Assembly: GCA_038881635.1 (NCBI GenBank)
Contig: JAVZPJ010000003.1
Coordinates: 62,001-126,000, forward strand
Length of the DNA: 64,000 bases
Reading direction: 5' to 3'
Source of the DNA: Sulfolobales archaeon
GTDB taxonomy: Archaea > Thermoproteota > Thermoprotei_A > Sulfolobales > AG1
In this document: piece by piece, positions 27,425-35,782 of the stretch
Numbering within the stretch: position 1 is the first letter of the stretch
Layout of the letters: every line of letters starts with the position of its first letter
Notes under the pieces: model-generated
The model's input: the letters and a program-made list of their open reading frames with translations, nothing else
Told to the model about the DNA's origin: nothing
Database searches by the model: none
Translations under genes and position numbers: made by a program

Positions 27425-27826
27425 AAGAGGCAGTATAATATATTTTAAGTATGAGATTCTTAGACTGCTAAGATCTCTCAAAAGATCCTCAATCTTTTTT
27501 ATAACTCCCTTGACTGCGATGATCTGTACACAATAATTTTTAGATACATGTATATGTTGCATTGAGATCACTATATCAAGATACTCATGTTGTAGATCAA
27601 TGAGTTTTTCATCTATCTCGTGAATCTCATGATTATAATATATAGCTATAATACCGATCGCGCTAGCATTCTTATCATAAGATTCTTTGTATTGTGATAC
27701 GAAGATTCTTATAGCTTCTTGAACTCCTGCAGATCTATTTCTAAAACCTCTTTCTTTTATGATCTTCATAAACTCTTGGTATAAGCCTGAAGGTATTGAA
27801 ACTCCTATTTTAACTACTTTATCCAA
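27413..27826 (-). CDS. nikR: NikR-family nickel-responsive regulator
   Basis: A 137-residue ribbon-helix-helix repressor with a nickel-binding ACT-like domain. The N-terminus (VVKIGVSIPSGLYQEFMKII, then NRSAGVQEAIRIFV) is the DNA-binding ribbon and helices. The C-terminal domain keeps the four nickel ligands: His in LQHEYLDI, the pair in MQHIHVS, and Cys in NYCVQIIAVKG. It would control nickel uptake or nickel enzymes, but no nickel transporter or hydrogenase gene is in the window, so the target is elsewhere. It diverges from the DUF4443-like gene across 51 bases. Confidence 0.9.
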   Translation of the reverse strand: MDKVVKIGVSIPSGLYQEFMKIIKERGFRNRSAGVQEAIRIFVSQYKESYDKNASAIGIIAIYYNHEIHEIDEKLIDLQHEYLDIVISMQHIHVSKNYCVQIIAVKGVIKKIEDLLRDLSSLRISYLKYIILPLLET

Positions 27827-27877
27827 TGGCTACACCTTTTTCTGATACAGTGCTGTTAATAATAAATTTAATAAGAT

Positions 27878-28555
27878 ATGTCACATGAGAGTATGAAGGA
27901 GCTCTCAGAATTACGCCGGGTTTTCTCAGAGCTTGAAAGATATATCAAAAGATCTGGTTTCAGCTACTATCATGCTCTAAAATTACTAGATCTTCTGGAT
28001 AGAGAAGGTGCTATAGGTAGAAGCCTTGCATCAAAGTATCTGAAGCTGGGTGAAGGTTCTAGCAGAAATCTAATGAGGAAACTAAGATCTCTAAAACTTA
28101 TAGAAATAGATCCTGTTGCTGGAGGAATCATGTTGGATAGAGGAAGAGCTATTGTAGAGTTCTGGAGAGAAATTATATTTAGCAGCTGTTCTGAAGGTTC
28201 TGATCTAATTCCATGGAAGTATATTTGCGTACATAGCATATCTAAATTTGCTGAAGAAACGATACTCAGAGATTATGTTAGAAATGTAATAGCTTTAAGA
28301 GATGAGATCATTAGAAGAGGATGTTCTGGAGCATTAATATTAAGAGTGATCGAAGGAGATCCTATGCTTCTCAATACTAGAGGAGAACCTGATTACAGCA
28401 TTAAAGGAACAGATCTCGGATCTAAAGTGCTGAGAACATGTGAAAGCTTCTGCATAGTGACAGGTTCTGAGAAGGATATGAATGAAGCTGAAGCATGCAT
28501 GTGGAATCTAATTGTAGATCTAATAAATATTATGAGATCCGGTGTAGATTCATGA
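27878..28555 (+). CDS. DUF4443-like winged-helix protein
   Basis: A 225-residue protein with an N-terminal winged helix (residues 28-90: YYHALKLLDLLDREGAIGRSLASKYLKLGEGSSRNLMRKLRSLKLI) and a C-terminal alpha/beta domain with Cys residues. This arrangement matches the archaeal DUF4443 type, which is probably a regulator. The ATG lies directly after an AT-rich stretch (AATTTAATAAG) with no Shine-Dalgarno site, so it may be leaderless. Its stop overlaps the ATG of dph6 (ATGA), so the two are translationally coupled. The link between its function and diphthamide is not established. Confidence 0.75.
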   Translation: MSHESMKELSELRRVFSELERYIKRSGFSYYHALKLLDLLDREGAIGRSLASKYLKLGEGSSRNLMRKLRSLKLIEIDPVAGGIMLDRGRAIVEFWREIIFSSCSEGSDLIPWKYICVHSISKFAEETILRDYVRNVIALRDEIIRRGCSGALILRVIEGDPMLLNTRGEPDYSIKGTDLGSKVLRTCESFCIVTGSEKDMNEAEACMWNLIVDLINIMRSGVDS

Positions 28556-29244
28556 GATCCGCTATAGTTCTATATACAGGAGGTAAGGATAGCCACTATG
28601 CTCTATTAAGAGCTTTAAAGAATCAAGATCTTGATCTTGATAATATTACTCTTGTCAATATAAGGTCTGAGAGAGAAGATCTACTTCTACTCCATACTAT
28701 TAATAGTAGATGGGTAGATGTTCACGCCAATCTTATGAAGCTTCCTATGAGAATATTTCATATATCAGGTGAGAATGAACTAGAGGAGATTTCAGAGATA
28801 ATCTCTAAGACTGTTAAGGATTCTAAAGCCAGATACATAGTTTCAGGAGTTGTTGCTAGCGGTTTTCAGAAAAGGTTCTTAGATTCTCTTGCGAAAAGAC
28901 TTGGAGTAGATCATTACTCACCTTTATGGGGCATGAATCAAGAGAATCTTCTTAGAGAAGAGGTTTTGAAAGAAAGAATAGAATTTATAATAGTAGCTGC
29001 CCAAGCAATGGGTTTTAATGAGAGATGGGTTGGAAGACTCATATGTAGAGAAGAAGATGTAGAAGAACTGATCAAACTTTCTCAAAAATACAGCTTCTCA
29101 CCAGTGGGAGAAGGAGGAGAGTATGAAAGCTATGTAGTGGCCTCACCTCTATTTAAAGATAGAAAAATAAAGATCAAAGGCCGTAAAGAGTGGTATCTAA
29201 GCGGTTGGGGATACTTCCGTATAGAGAGTGTAGAGATAGAATAG
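28552..29244 (+). CDS. dph6: Diphthine-ammonia ligase
   Basis: Amidates diphthine to finish the diphthamide modification of EF-2, using ATP and ammonium. The N-terminal PP-loop reads VLYTGGKDSHYALLRAL, and the C-terminal PVGEGGEYESYVVASPLFKDRKI is the Dph6 signature. The ATG at 28552 sits in the stop of the preceding gene and directly precedes the PP-loop strand, whereas an upstream in-frame ATG at 28495 lies inside that gene and adds no fold. EF-2 with its conserved target histidine is encoded at 61.4-63.6 kb in the same window. Confidence 0.93.
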   Translation: MRSAIVLYTGGKDSHYALLRALKNQDLDLDNITLVNIRSEREDLLLLHTINSRWVDVHANLMKLPMRIFHISGENELEEISEIISKTVKDSKARYIVSGVVASGFQKRFLDSLAKRLGVDHYSPLWGMNQENLLREEVLKERIEFIIVAAQAMGFNERWVGRLICREEDVEELIKLSQKYSFSPVGEGGEYESYVVASPLFKDRKIKIKGRKEWYLSGWGYFRIESVEIE

Positions 29245-29449
29245 AGAATCTTAATACTTAATTCGAGGAGAATACGAGAAGCTCTCTTTCTCTTTCAATG
29301 ACAAGAGATGCTGTAGACATGCCTGATCAGGTAAATATACGTGATGAATTATATAGTATTCACAGGTCTTTGTTAGATAATGTAAAATGGTGTCTGGTAT
29401 CATGTTAATAGATATTTAAGCCTATGAGGCATAGTTGTTAAGGTGGATA

Positions 29450-31288
29450 ATGAGAATACTATTGATACATGCTGCGGAATTCAGTTATAAAGCTAGAGAA
29501 CCTGCTGTTGAGAATTATGAGAAAGATATTCCTCTCGAGGGTGGTTTTAAAAATGTTCTCGTAGTTTTTACTAGTGTTGAGAAGGGTGATGACAAGGATC
29601 CTCTGTTAATAGATAGAGCTGCTTCAGAAATTATAAATCATTTCAGGAATATCAAGGCTGAGAGCATTCTAATATACCCCTATGCTCATTTATCATCAGA
29701 TCTAGCTCCTTCAGATGTTGCCATACAAATTATAGCTCGATTAAGCGAGAAACTTGCCAGCGAAGGTGTTAGGGTTAGTAGAGCTCCATTTGGATGGTAT
29801 AAGGAGTTTAATTTGAAAAATCTAGGTCATCCTCTTGCCGAGCTCTCTAGATCTATCAAGCCTGGAGAAAGGGTTAGACCTCAGATATCTAAAAGCTACT
29901 ATATCATGGATCTGGATGGAAATCTGTATGATCCTTACGAGTACGAGTATAAGGATCCAGACCTGAGAGCTCTAGTAGAGAAAGAAGTCTTCAAAAAAGA
30001 ACTTGAGAAAGTAAGACCTAGAGCTGCGGAATATATGGAGAAATTCGGATTTGAGTGGGAGCCTTACTCAGATCATGGCCACATGAGGTATGAACCTCAT
30101 GCAGCAACAATCCTCGAAGCTGTTTCCCAATACTCCTGGAATGTCGTTAAGTCTCTAGGAATACCTGTTTTCAGGGTTAAGGGTACCAATATGTTTGATC
30201 TTAATGTAAGAGCTGTTAGAGAGCATGCAGATCTCTTTGGAGACAGGCTTTACGAGGTCTCTATGGAGGGAGAAACTCCCCTGGTTATGAGATATGCGGC
30301 ATGTCATCAGCAGTTTGCAATTCTGAAAGACTGGATCATAAGTTACAAGGATCTACCCTTAGGAATGTTTGAGGTTGCTGACAGCTATAGATTCGAGCAG
30401 AGAGGAGAACTCATACTAGGATTCAGACTCAGAAGATTTTACATGCCCGACCTCCATGTTCTAACGAAAGATCTTGAGGAGGCTAAGAAGGTGGCACTCA
30501 TTATAAGAGATAAGATATTTGAAGAGATAAGAAAACTGGGAAGAGATTACGTAGCTATAATAAATGTATCAAGAAGATTCCTAGATCAGGAGAGAGAATA
30601 TATAAGAGAACTCGTAAGAAGAGATGGAAGACCAGCTCTAGTGGTTGTAGTACCTGATGATATATACTACTGGGTTATTAATATAGAGTACAATATTATA
30701 GACAGTTCTGGTAAACCTCGAGAGATAGCTACATTTCAGATTGACGTAGGTAATGCCAGAAGATTTAATATAAGATATGTAGATGAGGAAGGTAGAGAAA
30801 GATATCCGATTATAATTCACACAGCCATAATAGGTAGCGTAGAGAGATATATATACGCGTTATTCGACTCAGCAGCTTTGAGAGAGAAAGAGAATAAAAC
30901 TCCCACACTACCATTCTGGGTCTCTCCAATTCAAGTAAGGATTCTCCCCGTATCTAGGGGGCATATAAACTATGCTTTAAAGGTTTATGAGGAGATCTCT
31001 AGAAGAGGATTTAGAGTTGATATAGACGATAGAGATGAAAGTCTTGCTAGAAAAATGAGAGATGCAGGACTTGAATGGGTTTACTTCACCGTAATAATAG
31101 GAGATCGCGAGATTCAGACAGAGACAATAACGGTAAGAGAAAGAGAATCAGGTTTTCAGAGATCCTATAAATTGGAAGAGTTTATAGAGCTACTAGAAAA
31201 ACTTCAGGGAGACTACCCTAGAGTGGATCTAGGCATGCCCGCTCTTATAAGTAAAAGACCTTCACTACCGTATCTAAGAGCTTTATAG
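29450..31288 (+). CDS. thrS: Threonyl-tRNA synthetase with archaeal editing domain
   Basis: Charges tRNA-Thr. The N-terminal 140 residues are the archaeal editing domain related to D-amino-acid deacylase (MRILLIHAAEFSYKAREPA), followed by the class II catalytic core (motif 2 around YRFEQRGELILGFRLRRFYMPDLH, with LVMRYAACHQQF before it) and the anticodon-binding domain (ILPVSRGHINYALKVYEE). The enzyme is unsplit, unlike some crenarchaea that have separate catalytic and editing genes. AAGGTGG at 29440 fixes the ATG at 29450 rather than the in-frame TTG at 29435. The 205-base gap upstream shows nothing else convincing. Confidence 0.95.
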   Translation: MRILLIHAAEFSYKAREPAVENYEKDIPLEGGFKNVLVVFTSVEKGDDKDPLLIDRAASEIINHFRNIKAESILIYPYAHLSSDLAPSDVAIQIIARLSEKLASEGVRVSRAPFGWYKEFNLKNLGHPLAELSRSIKPGERVRPQISKSYYIMDLDGNLYDPYEYEYKDPDLRALVEKEVFKKELEKVRPRAAEYMEKFGFEWEPYSDHGHMRYEPHAATILEAVSQYSWNVVKSLGIPVFRVKGTNMFDLNVRAVREHADLFGDRLYEVSMEGETPLVMRYAACHQQFAILKDWIISYKDLPLGMFEVADSYRFEQRGELILGFRLRRFYMPDLHVLTKDLEEAKKVALIIRDKIFEEIRKLGRDYVAIINVSRRFLDQEREYIRELVRRDGRPALVVVVPDDIYYWVINIEYNIIDSSGKPREIATFQIDVGNARRFNIRYVDEEGRERYPIIIHTAIIGSVERYIYALFDSAALREKENKTPTLPFWVSPIQVRILPVSRGHINYALKVYEEISRRGFRVDIDDRDESLARKMRDAGLEWVYFTVIIGDREIQTETITVRERESGFQRSYKLEEFIELLEKLQGDYPRVDLGMPALISKRPSLPYLRAL

Positions 31289-31289
31289 A

Positions 31290-31346
31290 AAGATCAGCGG
31301 AGGTTCATTAGATCACAGATCACTCGGCGAGCGGTCATCATCAGTT
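31290..31346 (-). ncRNA. Candidate C/D box guide RNA
   Basis: On the minus strand: box C ATGATGA (31341-31335), a 12-base guide (31334-31323), a weak D' (TGAT), a C'-like GTGATCT (31316-31310), a second 12-base guide (31309-31298) and box D CTGA (31297-31294). The spacing is that of archaeal 2'-O-methylation guides. A TATA-like TTATTTTTATT on the same strand lies about 25 bases upstream (31377-31366). D' is degenerate and the terminal stem is weak. The first guide shares 9 bases of complementarity with the conserved GCGGCGAGCGAA near the 5' end of 23S rRNA, from memory. Confidence 0.5.
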
Positions 31347-31382
31347 AAATGAATAATATCTGAGAATAAAAATAATTCTCTT

Positions 31383-31856
31383 ATGGGAGTGCTTTTGAAT
31401 TATTCGGCTATCACAACAATAGGTGTAGAGATTTCATGTATAGCTCACGCTACAGAGGATTATAATAAGGTTGTTCAAGCTATATTAAATACAGCTCCGG
31501 AAGGTATCAGAGATCTTCTTAAGAACAAGCTTTCATATGAGGATACACAGGGGTATTATAAGGATCCTATAAGGATCTATAGAGCAAGATTAGAGAAGAA
31601 AGAAGCTCAGGAATACATTGCTCATATCATTAGAAGATTGAGCAAAGCCGAGTTTGAAGTCTTAATCCTCGCACTAGAGGAGAGATATGATCCGAGAGAT
31701 GGGAGGCTGTATATTAGGATCTCTAAGCAGGATGCTTTTAGAAATATTATAAGTCTTGCTTTTGATGATGATGTAATACGTCTTGTAGCTACTCTGGCAG
31801 GAACTAGAGATGTTAAAAAAGTTGAGGAGTTTTTGAGAAGTCTCAGAGAGGTTTAG
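31383..31856 (+). CDS. Exosome-associated RNA-binding protein, DUF54 type
   Basis: A 157-residue protein with the RNA-binding DUF54/COG1325 fold: VEISCIAHATEDYNKVVQAILNTAP, GYYKDPIRIYRARLEKK, and LYIRISKQDAFRN. The family is usually encoded with RNase P or exosome genes in archaea, as here: it is followed 4 bases after its stop by rnp3. No catalytic residues are seen; a role as accessory RNA binder in RNA processing is inferred from the family and context. Confidence 0.85.
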   Translation: MGVLLNYSAITTIGVEISCIAHATEDYNKVVQAILNTAPEGIRDLLKNKLSYEDTQGYYKDPIRIYRARLEKKEAQEYIAHIIRRLSKAEFEVLILALEERYDPRDGRLYIRISKQDAFRNIISLAFDDDVIRLVATLAGTRDVKKVEEFLRSLREV

Positions 31857-31860
31857 AATC

Positions 31861-32472
31861 ATGTTATATGCTGATCTCCTTCTTCAAACGCTAGATCGAT
31901 TCATTCTAGAACTTTATAAGGAGAGCGGTGTGAGAATTATAGGACTGCCTGAGGATCTTGGTGAAAAAGATGATCTGAGAGATTTCATGGTGATAAGAAG
32001 ATCTATTATAGATGATATTGATAGAGTGAGGCCTAGAAGAAACAATCTAATAGCTTTTAAACCTTCGGATAAAGAGAGCGCTAGAAGAGCTGGTAAGATC
32101 AGTAGCTTTCCATTTACAATTATTCTTGATGAAGATAGCATAGAGTACTGCACTAGAGAACAGATAGAGATTATGAGAGGTGGGAGAGCCTCTCTAGAGA
32201 TTCTAGCTAGAGTGATCTTGCAAGATAGCGAGATATCTAGATATCTTAGGATTCTAAAACCTTGTGTGAGGTATGCCATTAAAAATGGCATAGATGTTAT
32301 ATTATCATCTGGATCCAGAGTATCTGAAGAAGTCTTCCCACCGAGATCTTTTAGAATTCTCGAGAGATACCTCGTAGGATTAAGAGGTGTTCTCACATAC
32401 TCATGGTATCACTTGCTTGAGAAATGGAATAAGGATCTGGTGAGATCTATTGAACAAACTTGGAGCAGATAA
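31861..32472 (+). CDS. rnp3: RNase P protein component 3 (p30)
   Basis: A TIM-barrel-like protein subunit of RNase P, which trims tRNA 5' ends. The 203-residue length is typical of archaeal Rpp30. Blocks include LIAFKPSDKESARRAGKISSFPFTIILD, RGGRASLEILARVIL and AIKNGIDVILSSGSRVSEEVFPPRSFRIL. It sits between the DUF54 gene and rnp2, whose start it overlaps by 23 bases, so all three are expressed together. The protein pairs with Pop5 (next gene) in the holoenzyme. The RNase P RNA gene was not found in the window. Confidence 0.88.
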   Translation: MLYADLLLQTLDRFILELYKESGVRIIGLPEDLGEKDDLRDFMVIRRSIIDDIDRVRPRRNNLIAFKPSDKESARRAGKISSFPFTIILDEDSIEYCTREQIEIMRGGRASLEILARVILQDSEISRYLRILKPCVRYAIKNGIDVILSSGSRVSEEVFPPRSFRILERYLVGLRGVLTYSWYHLLEKWNKDLVRSIEQTWSR

Positions 32473-32797
32473 AAAAGCTAGGAAGAGATATCTAGTATTC
32501 AAACTTTACACGATAGGTTCATCACCTGATTTTGAAACTCTCTCTAAAGAGATCAACGATTCTCTGACAAGATTTCTAGGAGTCTCAGGATTCATAAATT
32601 CATCTATAAAACTAGTTAGATACGACCCCTTGACACGATACGGTGTGATAAGAATCATCTCAAGAGATATAGACCTAGTGCTCCTAGGCATCATAAGAAT
32701 AAGAAGATTCAATAATACAACAGGCGTTATAGTACCACTGAGACTCACAGGAAATCTAAGCAGAGCAATAAAGCTGATAAAAAAACTAGAGAGATAA
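32450..32797 (+). CDS. rnp2: RNase P protein component 2 (Pop5)
   Basis: A 115-residue protein with the Pop5 pattern: KKARKRYLVFKLYTIG, then LTRFLGVSGFINSSIKLVRYDPLTRYGVIRIISRDIDLVLLGIIRI. It forms a complex with p30 that supports catalysis by the RNA. The start is TTG at 32450 inside rnp3, with GGTGAG five bases upstream. A poly-lysine-rich N-terminus (DKKARKRY) is normal for the family. The 5S rRNA gene follows 46 bases after the stop. Confidence 0.88.
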   Translation: MNKLGADKKARKRYLVFKLYTIGSSPDFETLSKEINDSLTRFLGVSGFINSSIKLVRYDPLTRYGVIRIISRDIDLVLLGIIRIRRFNNTTGVIVPLRLTGNLSRAIKLIKKLER

Positions 32798-32811
32798 GAC
32801 GCCCGAAGAGA

Positions 32812-32823
32812 AAAACTTAAAAG
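32812..32823 (+). promoter_or_regulatory. Candidate promoter of 5S rRNA
   Basis: AAAACTTAAAAG has a purine-rich BRE-like start and a TATA-like core centred about 26 bases before the first base of 5S rRNA. This is the usual spacing for archaeal stable RNA genes. Confidence 0.6.
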
Positions 32824-32843
32824 CCTTCAATACACAATAATCA

Positions 32844-32971
32844 CGGCCGACCCGGTCATAGCGGCCGGGCAACACCCGGACTCATATCGAACCCGGAAGT
32901 TAAGCCGGCCGCGTTGTAAAGGCTGTAAGGTCCGCAAGGACTTGCAGCCTTTACAAGCCGGGATCGGCCTC
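32844..32971 (+). rRNA. rrf: 5S ribosomal RNA
   Basis: The core CAACACCCGGACTCAT followed by CGAACCCGGAAGTTAAGC is universal for archaeal 5S rRNA. Helix I pairs GGCCGA at the start with TCGGCC at the end, and the long hairpin TTGTAAAGGCTG...CAGCCTTTACAA forms helices IV and V around a GCAA loop. The gene stands alone, away from the 16S-23S operon, as in most crenarchaea. The exact ends are set by helix I and may be a base or two off. It lies downstream of rnp2 on the same strand, with its own promoter. Confidence 0.96.
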
Positions 32972-33093
32972 CAGCAATTATTACTCGTCTTTACACTGAT
33001 AAGAGTTCTTTTCTTAAAGCCAAGAATACTAGAACTTTAGATCTTATCGTAGAGGTTTAAAGTTAAGTTATTCTGTATTAGCTGTTCAAAGAA

Positions 33094-33102
33094 TATTTAA
33101 AC
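33094..33102 (+). promoter_or_regulatory. Candidate promoter of ferredoxin gene
   Basis: TATTTAAAC is a TATA-like box about 35 bases before the TTG start. The resulting leader would hold the AGAGGGG Shine-Dalgarno stretch. Confidence 0.5.
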
Positions 33103-33132
33103 CCTTGTAGCAAGATTTATAGAGGGGTTCTA

Positions 33133-33441
33133 TTGAAAGAGAGAATCGTTATAGACCAAGACATTTGCATAGGCTGTGGAGCATGCGTAGCTGTCTGTCC
33201 TACACAGTCTATGGAGATGAATGAAAGTAATAAAGCTAGATATGCCTGGGATACATGCAACAGTGATTTCGAGTGTGTTAAGATATGCCCTGTTAATTGT
33301 ATATGGCCTGCATCTCAGGCTCCTGCTGAGGCTAAAAGTAAGAATGGCTGGTACAAGTTTAGCAAGCCTCTTGAGGGTCCTCTTAGAGAAGAATTCGAGA
33401 AATGGAAAGCTACATATGGCGTGACAGGACTACCAGCTTGA
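33133..33441 (+). CDS. Ferredoxin, bacterial-type two-cluster
   Basis: A 102-residue electron carrier. Cluster-binding motifs: CIGCGACVAVCP (N-terminal) and CNSDFECVKICPVNC (C-terminal), giving two cubane clusters, both probably 4Fe-4S since all four Cys of the first motif are present. A C-terminal tail of about 40 residues (WPASQAPAEAKSKNGWYKF...) extends beyond the usual 60-residue core, as in archaeal ferredoxins that serve 2-oxoacid oxidoreductases. The start is TTG with a strong purine-rich leader. It is probably the main low-potential electron carrier in the cytoplasm. Confidence 0.92.
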   Translation: MKERIVIDQDICIGCGACVAVCPTQSMEMNESNKARYAWDTCNSDFECVKICPVNCIWPASQAPAEAKSKNGWYKFSKPLEGPLREEFEKWKATYGVTGLPA

Positions 33442-33512
33442 TCTAATATATCGATCGCTGTGTATCCAAACCCATTATTTTTTAGTCTTGTTGAACAAAT
33501 TATCTTATTAGT

Positions 33513-34376
33513 ATGATACCTCGTGTATCCCTGGTAGAATATGATCGTGAAGCAGATCGATTAATAGCTGTTGCTTCTAAGAGATCTTTATCTTCAAAAG
33601 ATTTCCAAGACATAGATGAGCGAATGAGCGATGAAGAGATTGAAGAGTGGATTAGAGAGACTTTTAGAAGAGGTCATCTAAGCCCTTGGGAGCATGTATC
33701 ATACACCTTTGAGGTTATATGCTCTAGAGTTTGCTCGCATCAGCTTGTGAGACATAGAATAGCTAGCTATACTCAGCTTAGCCAGAGATATAATGATAAA
33801 CTCTTACAGCCTGAAGATGAGAGATATTGGACAGAATTATCCGGGAAAATCCTCGGAGGAGATGAAGAATCCTATAAGAGAATTTCAGAGATCTTCTTTA
33901 TAGATCCTGATTGGAGTAAGGATACAAGATTCAAAATAGCCTCGGAGTATGCGAGATCTGTTGCTAACTACTGGTTTTTAAGAAGAAATGGAATGAGTAG
34001 AGAGGAAGCTAGATATGTGCTTCCACAAGCAATCGCTACTAAAATAATCGTGACTATGAATGCTAGAGAGATACTTCATTTTCTAGGACTTAGAATGTGC
34101 ACTCACGCTCAGAAAGAGATAAGACTTGTTGCATGGATTCTATGGAGTGAACTGATGAAAATTCATCCAAGACTGTTCAAATACGCAGGACCCTACTGTC
34201 TTATAGATTCTAACATGCATTCTTATCACACATACTCTCTAGAGGATCTTATAGAAAGAGACATACCCATAGGTATCGAAAGATGCAGAGAACTAGTACC
34301 TAGGGATGGCATTAGAAAATGTGTTATACACTCATTCGAACTCTATAGAAGAAGATATATAGATGCTCAAGGCTAA
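33513..34376 (+). CDS. thyX: Flavin-dependent thymidylate synthase
   Basis: Makes dTMP from dUMP with methylenetetrahydrofolate (or the archaeal pterin) and FAD. The defining ThyX motif RHRxxSxxxxSxRY reads RHRIASYTQLSQRY at about residues 90-103. Supporting blocks are HLSPWEHVSYTFEV and LRMCTHAQKEIRLVAWILW. At 287 residues it is somewhat longer than the smallest bacterial forms. No classical ThyA is seen. It lies between ferredoxin and the ion permease on the same strand with gaps of about 70 and 47 bases. Confidence 0.96.
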   Translation: MIPRVSLVEYDREADRLIAVASKRSLSSKDFQDIDERMSDEEIEEWIRETFRRGHLSPWEHVSYTFEVICSRVCSHQLVRHRIASYTQLSQRYNDKLLQPEDERYWTELSGKILGGDEESYKRISEIFFIDPDWSKDTRFKIASEYARSVANYWFLRRNGMSREEARYVLPQAIATKIIVTMNAREILHFLGLRMCTHAQKEIRLVAWILWSELMKIHPRLFKYAGPYCLIDSNMHSYHTYSLEDLIERDIPIGIERCRELVPRDGIRKCVIHSFELYRRRYIDAQG

Positions 34377-34423
34377 GATCCGAAGCTTAGAGCTTATAAG
34401 AGTTTGGAATAAGTATAAACCCG

Positions 34424-35767
34424 GTGTCGTGTATAGAGACCACGCAGATCGCGTCATCTCTAGTATTTGCAATCACAATACTATTAATCATAACTAGGAG
34501 GCTGGAGGAATCTCATGCCGCACTTCTAGGAATGTCTTTGATTCTAATATTAGGATTACTAGATCTCTATAAGGCTTTTTCATCATACGTGGACTGGAAT
34601 ATAATCTCAATTCTTATTGGTATGTGGATTCTAAGTTTTCTTCTAAGAGATTCAGGATTCATAAACTATATAGCTATGAAAATCATTGAGAAGACACATA
34701 GTGTACCTATGATCGTATTATATGTCAATATACTCGCAGGGATTATAACAATGTTCGTGGATAATGTTCTAGTAGTACTTCTTCTAGTACCCGTAACTCT
34801 TGAGATGCTCAGATCTGTTGAAGTAGATCCTGTGAAACCATCTATAATGGTTGCTCTCTCAGCGAATTTCATGGGCACAGCACTTCTGCTAGGAGATCTT
34901 CCGCCACAACTTCTTCACGTAATATTCGGTGCTGAATTCATAGATTTTATATGGATGAATAATAAGCCGGCGGCTTTTCCCATACTACTTCTATCATTTA
35001 TACTAACTCTCTTCATCTCTTCAGGAGTCTTACTTAGATCTGAGAGGAATCTAAAAACAATTATAGAAGCCAAGACAGTAGCTGGAAGCCTTTCAAAAGA
35101 ATCTTATGATAAGGTTTACATGGTTATCTCACTTCTAGCATTCATAGCTACCGTAGTTCTCATGGCTCTTAGAAAGCCTATTAGCGATCTTGCTGGATAT
35201 GAAATTAGACTAGGCGTCTTCCCTCTTTTTACGTCGGTTGTCACCTCACTATATCTGGTTGTTACTAGAAGAGTATCTTTTGAGAAGATAATAGATGAAG
35301 GTATCGATCTTAATGCTATACTATTTTATATAGGATTATTCATATTAGTAGGCTCACTCGAAGAAACAGGAGTTCTAGATATCATAGGAAGTATCATAGC
35401 ACCTCTTCTAACATCGGCAACCTATATAGGATTCACAGTCGTTTACTGGATCTCTGCATTTTTAGTCGCATTCGTAGAACATGATGCATATATACTGGTT
35501 ATGCTTAAAACATTTAAGCACTTATATGAAGGAGGTCTTCTATCAGATCCATGGCCTTATAACTGGGCGCTACTCTTCTCTGGAACTCTTGGAAGTAATT
35601 ATACTGCTGCGGGAGCTCCAGCATTATATGTGGCATTTAGATTGATTGAGAAAACTCTGAATAGGAAGATCAGCTTAAGGGAGATATATAAGACCACAGT
35701 CACGTACTCTACGGTCTCTCTCATGACATGCTATGTAATATCGTTATTAATATGGGCTATGCTATAG
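34424..35767 (+). CDS. ArsB/NhaD-superfamily ion permease
   Basis: A 447-residue membrane protein with about eleven spans. The NILAGIITMFVDNVLVVLLLVPVTL block and the later SALVAFVEHDAYI-like loop match the ion-transporter superfamily that includes arsenite pumps, sodium/proton antiporters and anion transporters. Neither arsenic-resistance nor regulator genes are nearby, so a Na+/H+ or anion role is as likely as arsenite export. The start is GTG, with the N-terminus running almost at once into the first span. It converges with nnr, 15 bases apart. Confidence 0.82.
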   Translation: MSCIETTQIASSLVFAITILLIITRRLEESHAALLGMSLILILGLLDLYKAFSSYVDWNIISILIGMWILSFLLRDSGFINYIAMKIIEKTHSVPMIVLYVNILAGIITMFVDNVLVVLLLVPVTLEMLRSVEVDPVKPSIMVALSANFMGTALLLGDLPPQLLHVIFGAEFIDFIWMNNKPAAFPILLLSFILTLFISSGVLLRSERNLKTIIEAKTVAGSLSKESYDKVYMVISLLAFIATVVLMALRKPISDLAGYEIRLGVFPLFTSVVTSLYLVVTRRVSFEKIIDEGIDLNAILFYIGLFILVGSLEETGVLDIIGSIIAPLLTSATYIGFTVVYWISAFLVAFVEHDAYILVMLKTFKHLYEGGLLSDPWPYNWALLFSGTLGSNYTAAGAPALYVAFRLIEKTLNRKISLREIYKTTVTYSTVSLMTCYVISLLIWAML

Positions 35768-35782
35768 ATATTATTAGGTTCT

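Noticed and set aside
28495-28551. A longer dph6 start
   Set aside because: It adds 19 residues read through the previous gene in another frame and does not resemble the family N-terminus.
29330-29380. GTGATGA followed by sequence resembling part of a C/D RNA upstream of thrS
   Set aside because: No box D at a workable distance, and the nearby CTGA belongs to a small palindrome (CCTGATCAGG).
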